This document shows positions 22,260-32,181 of a stretch of DNA of 64,000 bases, in pieces. The stretch is from Tetrastigma voinierianum (Eukaryota; Streptophyta; Magnoliopsida; Vitales; Vitaceae). How positions within the stretch are numbered: position 1 is the stretch's first letter; every line of letters begins with the position of its first letter. Location of the stretch: NCBI GenBank assembly GCA_016808115.1, contig JAEQBH010002180.1, positions 62,001 through 126,000 on the forward strand. The letters are read 5' to 3'. The notes beneath the pieces were generated by a model. That model worked only from the letters and a program-made list of their open reading frames with translations. It was not told where the DNA came from and ran no database searches. The translations under genes and the position numbers were made by a program.

Positions 22260-24445
22260 AATAAAAGCAACGTTTCAAATACTCATTTGTAAAAGGATAA
22301 TTATCCTTATGAAAATATATAAATATATATCACGTTAACAACTTAAGGGGGCGGGTATTTTGTTCTCAATACACATTTTCATTCAATATGGCATTATATA
22401 CCCATTTGCTCAATTTCCCACCTTTATACATTACGGCATTATAAGTCGTTTTAAATATAAAAAACATTTACAAACATTTATCAGATTTCAATTTTCACAA
22501 CATAGTTTTAATATAAAAAGTATCAAAAAAGCGATCATGGGTTTCATGTATACACATGGTCGGAGCTTTACTTACTTGTGCGGCTGCAGTGATGACTCTC
22601 ACATGCAGATGTTTGCTTTTGAACATGTTCACTCGGTACCTACACAATGATAAAAACAACGCGTTAAGCATTTTCATGCTTAGTGGTTCCATACAGTTCT
22701 CTCTTCATTTCATTTTAACACAAATCATGCAACTTTTCTAAAGCAATGCTTTTGAACCTTATTGAATGATCAATGCAATACAATACGTATATATATTAAT
22801 TTCATATACATCCATTTACAATTCATTGATCATTCCAAGTATGCACTTTCATATGCAATAACTCATTCAAAACTCAAATCATGCATTTCACAAATATTCT
22901 TATCATTTTGCCCTTAAACGAATTTAGTCAATGTTTTCGGTGCGTAGGATACTTGAATCCCACCCGCCTGATTTATTTGGGCCTTCAAGCCGAGCTATAA
23001 AGGTTTTATAATCTGATGCGGTCCTCTTTGGATTCTTGACTGGTTATTAAAATTATTTTGTGGAACACTATCTTGTCTGTTAGGTGTGGTCGGAAGTGAC
23101 ACTACATTACGTTCGTTCATAGTACTGTTAGTTTGACCCTTATTGGTATACCAATCTATCCTTAACTCGATTATGACGAATAACATTCTATTTAGGACAT
23201 TAAAAATCAATCATAGAAATTTACAATAGGGTATATACATTTATACTCAAATAGCACATTTCAATACCCATGCAGTTTTTCTTGGCAATCATTTCACAAT
23301 CAATTTTCTCAAATCACTTAAAATAAATCAATCTGTAGTTTTATTGAAAATCATTTCAATAATTGCGCAAGCAATTTTGATACTTGAAATAAGAAGAGAA
23401 TAATAGAAAATGAACCAAAAAGATTAGGTAGCACTTCAATTCTATCCTGGAATCCTGGGCTTCAATTAGGTTTTCCTGGCACCTATTACTGATCTCATCA
23501 CAGATTGGAGAACAGTATCGGTTGAGAATTTAGGTTTCTAGTTAGGGTTGTTTTCTACCCAACACACCTTCTCTTGTAAAAATTTTCTAGGAACAAATGA
23601 GCCATATTTTAGTCAACTTCCTTCAAATCCATTGTTCCTCTATAAATATATTTTATTTAGAAATTGGAATCATTCAATTCGAGAACAAAGCTCAGAATAT
23701 GTTCTAAACATTCGAGAGACTACTGGCCACCTCAACACATAGCAGAATTTGCCAAAGCAGGGCTCCTTGAACAAGAATTTTTTTTTTTTTAGGTCAAATT
23801 GGAATCCCAGACAGATACATTTATTTCATGGAGATTTGTTCTCCTAGAAGTATAGTTTACATAGAATTTTGAATCACACAATTTGGATGAATGAAACTCA
23901 ACTTATGGTTTAAATACCAAAACTGTTCCAAAACACGAAAATTATATCAGAACTGAACCAGAATTGACCTGAAAACATAGCCTCACTTTGACGAATTTAT
24001 GGGTCTAATGGGGTCCAAATTTGGATACACTTATTTCAAGAATATTTGTTCTCCTAGAAGTCTAGTTTACCCATAATTTTGAATCACTTAATTTGGATGA
24101 GTGATGGCTAAGTTATGGTTAAAACAAAAACATGAGTTTTGGAAATTTTTGACAGCATCTTCCCTAAAAATCTAACATTTCTTTTATACAAAAATTCCTC
24201 AACACCAATCCAAACAACCATATAACAACTTAGAGCACCCCCAAAACTTAAATAAACCCGATCAACACATCTTTTATAGCAACTTAAGGTTCTTTCTAAA
24301 CCCAAACACAATACGAAAAGGAGTTAGGGTTTGATTTCTTACCTTTAAATCTTTTATTCTTCAACACCAATCTTCCTTCTTCCTCTTGATCACCTTAATC
24401 CTTGATTTCATGGAGCAAAGACCACTAATCTTCCTCCCCCTCTCA
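22260..24445 (-). repeat. LTR of a Ty3 chromovirus, inverted relative to the adjacent pol
   Basis: The reverse complement of about 23780-24120 matches the plus strand at about 28560-28910: phrases such as TAAACTAGACTTCTAGGA, GTGATTC and GGACCCCATT recur in the same order in both. So this LTR-type sequence points the opposite way from the pol fragment (24447-27690) and the LTR on its right. The left limit is set where MULE coding DNA resumes, near 22260; the right limit is the start of pol at 24447. Confidence 0.6.
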
Positions 24446-24446
24446 C

Positions 24447-24898
24447 AACATGTATCGAGATTTGAAGCAGTGTTATTGGTGGAATGGAATAAAAAGGGAT
24501 GTGACGGACTATGTGTCCAAATGTTTGACTTGTCATCAAGTAAAAGCTGAACACCAAGTACCATTTGGTCTATTAAATCTCATTCCAATTCCACAATGAA
24601 AATGGGACATAATTGCCATGGATTTTGTGGTGAACTACATACATAGAGGAAGCATGATCTTGTATGGGTGATGGTTGATGAGAAACAAGTCGTCATTTTA
24701 TACCGGTCGAGGGATTGTTTATTCTATGGGTACGGTTGAGGTTATATGTGGATGGTGAATGGAGTGCTACATGTGTTCAGATTGTCAATTGTGTCAGACA
24801 GAGACCCTATAGATTTACGTAAGATACGGAAGGAGTTCTGATTAGTATTAGGTACGTCTCAATTTAAATCTGACTTTTCACCATATGAGATAGACTGA
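24447..24898 (+). pseudogene. pol: Ty3 chromovirus integrase, N-terminal part
   Basis: The frame from about 24449 reads MYRDLKQCYWWNGIKRDV, then VSKCLTCHQVKAEHQ, the His-His-Cys-Cys zinc-binding domain of integrase, then AMDFVVNYI, the first catalytic Asp region. Further on, SDRDP-like DNA (about 24795) marks the second Asp. Small indels and a TGA break it. It ends at CAGACTGA-like sequence where a solo LTR is inserted, and the gene continues at 26911. Confidence 0.8.
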
Positions 24899-26230
24899 TG
24901 TAGACCCAGAAATTCAATTTACGGAAAGAGACAAAATCGTAATTACAGTTTACAAATTGTAATTTCGGGTTAAAAATCAAAATTTATTCTCTGGATCTCG
25001 GATGTGGCTTAGGATTTCATCATTGGAATCATCTCGTGAAATCTAGCTAGCACGTCGAATTTAGGTCGAATTAGGAGCAGTCAGATTTCACGTGTTTTTT
25101 GAGCGTCGCAGTTCGGTCTTGAGTAAAGCGACGTCGATGTGACAAAAGTCACATACAACACGTACTCATGTGCCATAAGTGGCATGAGTAGAGGAAATGA
25201 TAAAATGGGGCCGAATAGTATGAATGTCAAGCAGGAAAATAAGGACATAATGGTCATTTTTGGATTTGTTTTAAAGGATAATAAGACAAGAGAGGAATAG
25301 TGTCATCCTCTTCAAAATTCAAAAAGGGAGAAAACGTGGGGGAGAAAACCAGTAGCTGAATTCGTTCTTTTCTAGTGAGAGAGAGTCTTCCTTCTCTCTA
25401 GAATCGTGGGAGATCAGAATGAGTAGGCGGTCGTCGGGACAAGAAGGAAGGCCCGCTCTGCAGGAGGGAGAAGGGTTTCGGCGTGGTGGGTTGGGAGTTT
25501 AGACAAACTCGCCGGGGTAGGGGTTTCCCTGCCTGGGTTTCTGGCTTTGTTTAAGAATATATTGTCTTCAGTTAGTTGAGGCCTTGAGCGACCGTTTGAT
25601 CGGTCCACGAAAACTTAGGACGAAGTGTAAAAAATTTTAGCACCCATTTCGGACAGTCCGTGAATGGGTATGGACTGTTTGGGTGTTATGTGTGATAAAT
25701 TGTGAAATAATTCATGTGTTGATGCGTGTGAGGTCGGAAATAGCCATGAAATACGGGTTCACTAAGTGAACCGACGATTGGTGATTTTTCCAAGAATAGT
25801 AACCGAAGGTTTCACTATTCCCGAGAATAGTGTTCGCAAAATAAATTTTGTGAATTAATGTGTTTGGTCGAGTAATTCAAGTAGAATTACTCGTGTTTGA
25901 TCATTAGCCCATGTGAGCTAATTTTAATGTGATAAATGCGAAATTACATAACATGATTGTGTGTTAATTTTATGTGAATATATCGTGTTTATATATTTGC
26001 ATGTGTTATGGCTGTAATGGAATTGGCATCATGCATTATATGCAGGGCCTTACAGGGCGATAGGAGTGAGTGTATGAGATAGTCACAGAGAAAATGGTTT
26101 GGAGGGTTGTCTAAAAAATAGTAATTATGGAGGGTAGTCCATGCAAAAAATATCAATCATCGGAGGCAGCTGATTGATATACATCGGAGGGTAGTCCATA
26201 AATAATATCAATCGTCGAACTGGCCCAAAT

Positions 26231-26291
<61 letters not shown>

Positions 26292-26910
26292 GAAGGGTTG
26301 TCCACAAATAAACATAATAATTCTCATAAGAGGCTTAGGTGAGTGTGAGAAGTGGAGTGAGGGACTCGGACGGATGATAAGTTGAGCATTCAGTAGGATC
26401 GTACATTTGCTTGAATGTGTGTTTATTTTGGAACATTGCATATGCACTTAGATTGGAGTAGCCCACTTAGGGTGGTTCCGCTCTAAGTAGCTCACCTGAT
26501 GGGGGATATTATTTGAGGTACAGGGAGCGTGCGAGGAGACGGCTCATCCTAGAGACTGAGCTTTAGAAGAAAGCCGGATTGTGGCTTTGGGTTATGATGT
26601 ATGACATGTATTAAAATTCTCTAATTTTAATATATGTGTTGTATAAGAGTAAAATTTGAACTCTTGAAACTATTGGATATAGTTGGATATATATGTTTTA
26701 TGAGTATTGTTCATGGAGCCCAGTGATGATCACTCATGTTATTGTTATATTGATGTTTGGGACAGTTATATGCGAGGGTTTTGTATTTGGGTGAGTACCG
26801 TCTGAAAGGGGCTACGCGATTTTCGTGAAAGATGTCGGGTCACCTGACATTCACGGATATTCCGCGGGTTGACGGGTAGTCAACGGACCCCCGGGATTTG
26901 GGGCATCACA
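24899..26910 (+). mobile_element. Solo LTR (2.0 kb) inserted in the chromovirus integrase
   Basis: Begins TGTAGACCCAGAAATTC and ends GGGGCATCACA, so it has TG...CA ends, and it splits integrase DNA exactly where CAGACTGATGGACAGTC would read through. No internal genes. It carries a tandem array with an AT run (26100-26330). The flanking five bases (ACTGA, GACAG) do not form a duplication. The direction of the LTR is uncertain: the reverse complement starts TGTGATGCCCCAAATCC, which also looks like a Ty3 LTR start. Confidence 0.7.
26100..26330 (+). repeat. Tandem array around GGAGGGTAGTCCA, with (AT)n at 26233-26287
   Basis: Four related units start GGAGGGTTGTCTA, GGAGGGTAGTCCATG, GGAGGGTAGTCCATAA and GAAGGGTTGTCCAC, with TATCAATC-like phrases between. 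A 55-base AT run has expanded inside the third unit. Confidence 0.8.
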
Positions 26911-27690
26911 GACAGTCTAAATGATTGATTCAAGTGTTGGAAGATATGTTACGGGGGTTGTGTTATGGATCTTCCTGGAAGTTGGGATAGGTATATTCTA
27001 TTGATTGAATTTGCCTATAACAACAGTTATCAATCAAGCATTGGCATGGCACCATATGAGGCTTTGTATGGCCGGAAATATAGAACTCCTGTATGTTAGA
27101 CATAATTGAATGAGCATAAAGTGATTGGTCCAGACATAGTAAAAGATATAAAAGAGAAAGTTCAGGTTATTCGAAAAAGGTTAAAGGCTTCCAGTGATCG
27201 ACAAAAGTCATATGCCGATTTGAAAAGGAAAGATATTGAATATGAAGTTGGAGATAATGTCTTCCTGAAGGTATCACCATGGAAAAAAGTACTCATATTT
27301 GGAAAGAAAGGGAAGTTGAGTCCGAGGTTCATTGGCCCGTATGAGGTTTTGGAGAGAATCAGACCAGTGGCTTATCGTTTGGCTCTCCCTCCAGAGTTAG
27401 CCAAATTGCATGATGTGTTCCATGTGTCTATGCTTCGGAAATACCGTTCAGATGAATTGCATATCCTGCCAATACAAGAAGTACAAGTGCAACATAATTT
27501 CTTGTATGATGAATAGCCAAAGGCTATTCTGGCTCGTGAAGTGAAGTAGTTGCGAAATAAACAAGTGCCATTGGTGAAAGTGCTCTAGCAACACCATGGC
27601 AGAGAGGAAGCTACTTGGGAGTTAAAAGTCACTATGAGGGCACAACACTCGCAACTTTTTTATTCATGTATGCATTTCGAGGACGAAATT
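26911..27690 (+). pseudogene. pol: Ty3 chromovirus integrase C-terminus and chromodomain end
   Basis: Continues the gene cut by the solo LTR: RYILLIEFAYNNSYQSSIG, APYEALYGRK, then a 136-codon open segment (27106-27516) with SYADLKRKDIEYEVGDNVFL, KLSPRFIGPYEVLERI and KLHDVFHVSMLRKY. After a TAG come AILAREVK, VPLVKVL and EEATWEL, the chromodomain-type end, and FEDEI. This matches the Del/Tekay group of chromoviruses. Scattered stops (TAG near 27097, TAG at 27516) show decay. AAAGATAAGAGTA near 27700 is a likely remnant of the polypurine tract. Confidence 0.85.
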
Positions 27691-27709
27691 ATTTTAAAGA
27701 TAAGAGTAT

Positions 27710-30290
27710 AGCACAGTGCTCTACTAATAGTTTATTATAGTTTAGAGGTATAATAAAAGTAAATTGTGTATTTTTCCGAAATTTAAGTGCTAAGAGTGAA
27801 AACAAACCCGGAATTAATTCAAGAGTCAAAGGTATAATGGTCAATTGCAAATTAAGGACTTAAGAGACATTAAGTTAATTGATGTTTTGCCATATTAGAA
27901 TTTGTGATAAGTGATTTTCAAATGATAAAATGAAGAGGAGCTAAAATGCAAAAAGAATAAAGTTTAACCAAAAATGAGATTTTTTTTTTTTTTTTGCTAA
28001 ACATGGCCTTGTAACAAAAAGGGGGATAAGACCAAAATTGGTCTTATGAGAAGAGGAGTTCTTATTTTGAGTGTTTGGAGGCCAAGACTTCTTGGTTCTT
28101 GAGAGAAGAGCCATATTTGGTTGCTTTCTTCAATTTCTTTGAAGATCTACTTGTTGAGTGAGAAAGGAAGAAGAAGGAGAAAGGAAGAGGAGAAAGGAAG
28201 AAAGAGAAAAGCTAGGGTTTGAAGTTTGGTTAAGGTTTGGGGTTACTTCTTCTACTGTATTTTTTGGTGTTGTGATTTTGTTTTGGACCCTCAATGGAGG
28301 AGTTTGGTGTGAAAAAATGTGTAAAGAAACATGTAGGTATTTTAAGGGATTTGCTGTCAAAATTTTTCTAAAACCCCTATTTTTGTTTTGGCCATATCTT
28401 GGCCTAGAGACCTCTAAATTAAATGATTCTAATTGGAGGAGAATCTTAATACTCGTAGATTTAAATATTCAGATGACCACCAGGTCAAATTATGGTACTA
28501 TAAGCCTTGAATTTGGAATTTAATTCTAGTTCTCGGTTTTGATTGGCAACCAGACCAGCCTTAAGTGTTTGAGTCATATCTTGGGCTAGGTTGATCCAAA
28601 TTGAGTGATTCTAATTTCTGGGTAAACCAGACTTCTTATAGAATACCTTCCGTGAAGAAAGTGTATTCAGATTTGGATCCCATTGTAGCCAAAAATTCAT
28701 CAAAGTGGAGCTCTATTTTCTATCAGTTAAGGTTCTTCCAGATCAGTCTTGAGTGTTTGAGTCATATCTTGGGATAGGTTGATCCAAATGCAGTGATTCC
28801 AATTTCTAGGTAAACTAGACTTCTAGGAAAACAACTTCTATGAAGGAAGTGTAATCAGATTTGAAACCCATTGTACCCAACAAATTCACAAAACGGGAGC
28901 TATGTTTTCGCCGGCTTAAGGTTTAGCGACGAACCCCCTCGTTTGTGAGAAGACTTTCTTTGCCTTCCTATGTGACCTCGAGACACTTAGATGTCTCTTA
29001 AATGACAGAAGACCAATAAAAAGATATATGTGCCTAGTTATGAGTATGTAATAATGAAAATTGTATAAAAGTTATATGGATTAATTTTACATGATATAGG
29101 ATAAATATATTGAGATGATTAAGAGACGAAAGGATATGAACTCTGATCGTGTGAAGAAGAGTCCATGTATTTTTGTTATATGAAGAAGCACATAATACAG
29201 TCAAATGATAATAAGAAATATGTGAAACTATCTCACATGTTCAAGAGAATAATTGATAGTGAATATCCCATATGTATACAAGATATCAATTATTATTCAT
29301 GTATATGGGATATGTGCTTTGATATTTGAAAGATTGTTAAGAAAACATAATAAAGCTGATTGTCTACTTATGAAATGGTAGTTGGATAGATAGGCATGCA
29401 TATAGGGATACCAATGTTGTAAATATTGGGCGCTTTATGCATTTAGTGGCCTCGTTGTCGACATAATTTTGATCCCGTTTCGATTATTACAACATACTTA
29501 TTTGACCATACAATACAAGATACTTATAAATCAATGTCTCAGACAAAGGATAGTACCTTCTGCACATACGCCGCCTCACGATCCACTTCTTTGGAATATG
29601 CAGGCATGACATAAGATGAGATGAAAATTTTTTAATGTTTCTAAAAGACATGGAACATGGAAACTACATGAAATGAAAATTATAAATGACAGGATATAAG
29701 ATATGAAGCATAACTCATAAGGCTAAAGATAACGAATGTCATGAAAATGCAAATAAATCAATTAGTAGAATTGTTATGATTTATTACCTTATGTTGAAAT
29801 GTTAGTGATAAGTGGTTGAAGTATTGTGTCATAGATTGTTAAATGTATATGTATATGTATAGTTAGATGCATGTGTACATGTGTTTGTGACGATTGTTAT
29901 AGTAGTTGTCCATATTTATGGATCCCACTAAGCTATAAAGCTTAGCACAGGTATTTATCTATGTAGGTATCAAGGGGGTGGCGATAGTAAAGGACATCCC
30001 ACATCAACAAAGGCCAACACAGCATTCGGTGCTCATCAATGATGTTTTGGTTTACTTTCAGATGATGTACATATATTTTTTTGAAAACAATGAAAAGTTT
30101 TGTATATGACGAAATTGAATATGTTGATCACTCCAAATTCATGTATTTAATATGATAACGTATATGTTGATATTTTTGTAAGTTTATATTTCAAGATAAT
30201 GTTTAGAATTATAAGGTTAATGTGTTTCACCTTCAATTTTGTGACACCCTTCCTCGATGCGGTGTCATAATACCGTCACGTAAAACAAGG
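27710..30290 (+). repeat. 3' LTR region of the Ty3 chromovirus
   Basis: Starts just after the pol end and polypurine remnant. It contains a purine-rich GAAGAAGGAGAAAGGAAG stretch (about 28165) and an internal repeat of about 195 bases (from 28568 and from 28763: GTCATATCTTGGG..TAGGTTGATCCAAAT). It shares this part, inverted, with 22260-24445. Near the right limit is TGTGACACCCTTCCTCGATG, which itself looks like an LTR edge. Right limit inferred from the return of MULE coding DNA at about 30300. No other gene is visible across it. Confidence 0.55.
28558..28915 (+). repeat. Two-copy internal duplication of about 195 bp in the LTR
   Basis: Copies begin AGTGTTTGAGTCATATCTTG at about 28565 and 28750 and stay similar through AAACCAGACTTCT / AAACTAGACTTCT and CCCATTGTA. 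The inverted LTR at 23780-24120 carries the same two-copy arrangement. Confidence 0.75.
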
Positions 30291-30299
30291 ATATTAGTA

Positions 30300-31010
30300 T
30301 ATTACCTTTTGCATATTTGATATCAAAGTAAAGTCACCACCATCTACTAACTCCAAATCTGTTTACAATTGTCTTAGAAACCGTGTCCAATTCACCTCAG
30401 TTTCATTTCTCACACATGTCCATGCTATAGGATAGTTTTGTTCATCCCCGTCTCTTCCTAAGGCAACCAATAGTTCACCCTTAAACTTGATCTTCAAAAA
30501 ACAACCATCAAGGCCTATAATAGGCCTACACCCTACCTTCCACTCTTTTTTACAAGCATGCAAACAAACATACATCCTCTCAAATACTCTCCTCCCCTCT
30601 TGTAACTCATCTCTACACAACTACACTTTGATCGAATTGCTTTGGTTACTTTTCAAAAGTTTTTCTACATATGTCTCTAACTTAGAATATTCAATGGTAA
30701 AAGACCCGGAATGTGCATCTAGCACCATCTTCCTTGCCCTCTTACACTTAGAGTAGGCAATATTCACCCTCCACTCATCTTCAACATCCTTTTTAAGGTC
30801 ATTCACCTTGTAATCATGTTTTTCCAGAATTTTGTCTTTATAATGGTCGACTAGAAACTTTGTTGTGCATCTAGGGTTTGTGAAAATCCTATAGTAGTTA
30901 TATTCTAGAACCAATGTTTTGACTACAAGCCTAGGGTTAGAATCTTCTTTTGACAACAACAAAAGAAATGGGCAACCATTTTCACATTTAACACGTCGAA
31001 GACTATACAA
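30300..31010 (-). pseudogene. MULE transposase, N-terminal and first catalytic part
   Basis: From 31010 leftward one frame runs for about 235 codons with only two stops: TAG at 30621-30623 and TAA at 30363-30365, each an isolated change. It includes YSLRRVKCENGCPFLL (N-terminal zinc-ribbon-like domain), then YSKCKRARKM, KKEWKVGCRPIIGLDGCFLK (the first catalytic Asp region of the MULE/MURA core) and NYPIAWTCVRNETEVNW. After the TAA it reads GGDFTLISNMQK, where the conserved second Asp (usually SDMQKG) is Asn. The rest of the core is lost to the chromovirus insertion and is not found elsewhere. Full plant MULE transposases are roughly 700-900 residues. The start lies only about 10 bases from the terminal repeat, so the 5' end is probably truncated. 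Confidence 0.85.
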
Positions 31011-31017
31011 CTCAAAA

Positions 31018-31083
31018 AAAAAAAAGCAAAGCGAGTTAGTTGCACTTTCGTAAAAACCCCAAGAGGATTTTTGTACCTTTTCC
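31018..31083 (-). repeat. MULE terminal inverted repeat, right end
   Basis: Reverse complement of 2731-2797, ending GGATTTTTGTACCTTTTCC. An A-run (about 31013-31025) separates it from the transposase frame. Confidence 0.75.
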
Positions 31084-31118
31084 TAAGATTTACTCGAGTA
31101 AAACAAAAAACAAAACTA

Positions 31119-31353
31119 AGGGCCTATTTGGTTCTTGATTTGAAAATTGTTCTTAAGAATGGTTTTTGAAAACACAAAGAACATTTTTCTTTGAAAATTA
31201 TTTTTGTTATTTGAATTTAGTGTTTTCTACGTTTTTCGTGTTTTTTAGAACAAAAAGAAACTAAGAACCAAACGTTTTCTCTATGTTTTTCTTATTCTCC
31301 TTATTTTTGGGAAAAAAAAAACAATTTTCAAAAACTATAACCAAAAAGGCCCT
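31119..31353. mobile_element. Small inverted-repeat transposon (hAT-like MITE)
   Basis: 235-base element with ends AGGGCCTATTTGGTT and AACCAAAAAGGCCCT, which pair except for one base. Inner bases (GGTTCTTGATTTGAAAATTG against CAATTTTCAAAAACTATAACC) also pair, so the whole unit can fold back. No coding capacity. Ends of this kind belong to non-autonomous hAT-type MITEs. The flanks share AAACT but a full 8-bp target duplication is not clear. It sits 35 bases outside the MULE end. Confidence 0.75.
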
Positions 31354-32181
31354 AAACTTCCAAATCTTGTAGACAAAAAACTAATACAAATTTTTCACTC
31401 ACAGATTGGGTGAATGTTATTGGAAGAGCATTTGAGTGCAGATAGAGAGGCCACCTGAACGTCTTGGCACAAAATCAAAACAGAGTGAGGGTCTTGTTGG
31501 ACAAAATTTGAGCCCCTGCAGACATTTTTGCAGTGGCATCACAAGCTCATATCCAAGCTGATTCTTCCTCCCCTCCAATGTCCAACCTCATCAGAGAACA
31601 TTTCATATGGGTCCACAACCACAACAAAAACAACAATTTTTTATTTGACATAAAAAGAAAATAACGGGTACAGAAACAGCCAATTTCACATCAGATTATA
31701 GCAAGCTACTTCAGATTACAAACAATGGCAACACCCTTGGGGGCTTGTGTCAGCCCTTTTGAAGCAAAACTTATAATGGGGGTGGGGGGTTTGGGTTAAT
31801 CCCGCTATAAACACATGATCCAATTCCAAGAATATCTCAATTATTTGCAACGATTGTCACCATGGAAAAGGGCAGTACTCTTTTTGACGAGGGTAAAGTG
31901 TTTTCATATAGATGATGTGGAAGCATCCCCAGTAAACTATGACCAAAACCACTCACCCAGCAATGCTTCAAAAGAATGCTTCAAGATGACAACAAACCAA
32001 CCAGTCATAAATACATAAAGATCACGACCATTTTGGTCCGGGTTTTAATTTTATGGTTGCTTTGAGGCTGAAGAGCCTTTGTTCAATGAGACCTGGAAAT
32101 GAAGGAGCTCCCATTTGTCGTCCAGCGGTCATCTTCAACATGAGGAAAAGATATTTGGGTTTGGCATTCACTCATCTGTAG
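31354..32181 (-). other. 3' flank and probable 3' untranslated region of the BSK gene
   Basis: Non-coding DNA after the BSK stop codon. The transcript end cannot be fixed; the tract around 31625-31660 (TTTTTTATTTGACATAAAAAG) is AT-rich and could hold the polyadenylation signals. No other gene is seen. Confidence 0.4.

Larger units (their letters stand above)
2731..31083 (-). mobile_element. Composite MULE-type region bounded by inverted terminal repeats, filled with nested insertions
   Basis: Both ends carry the same terminal sequence facing inward. The left starts GGAAAAGGTACAAAAATTCC at 2731; the reverse complement from 31083 starts GGAAAAGGTACAAAAATCCT, and similarity continues for about 65 bases through GGGGTTTTTAC and AAGTGCAACTAACT. 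Such ends are typical of plant Mutator-like elements. Inside, on the minus strand, is a MULE transposase beginning next to the right end and broken into three pieces (30300-31010, 21467-22250, 9606-9759) by younger retrotransposons. The flanks do not show a matching 8-11 bp target duplication (left TATTTGCTG, right TAAGATTTA), so the two ends may come from separate insertions of one family or from a rearranged element. The span as a single unit is an inference. Confidence 0.55.
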
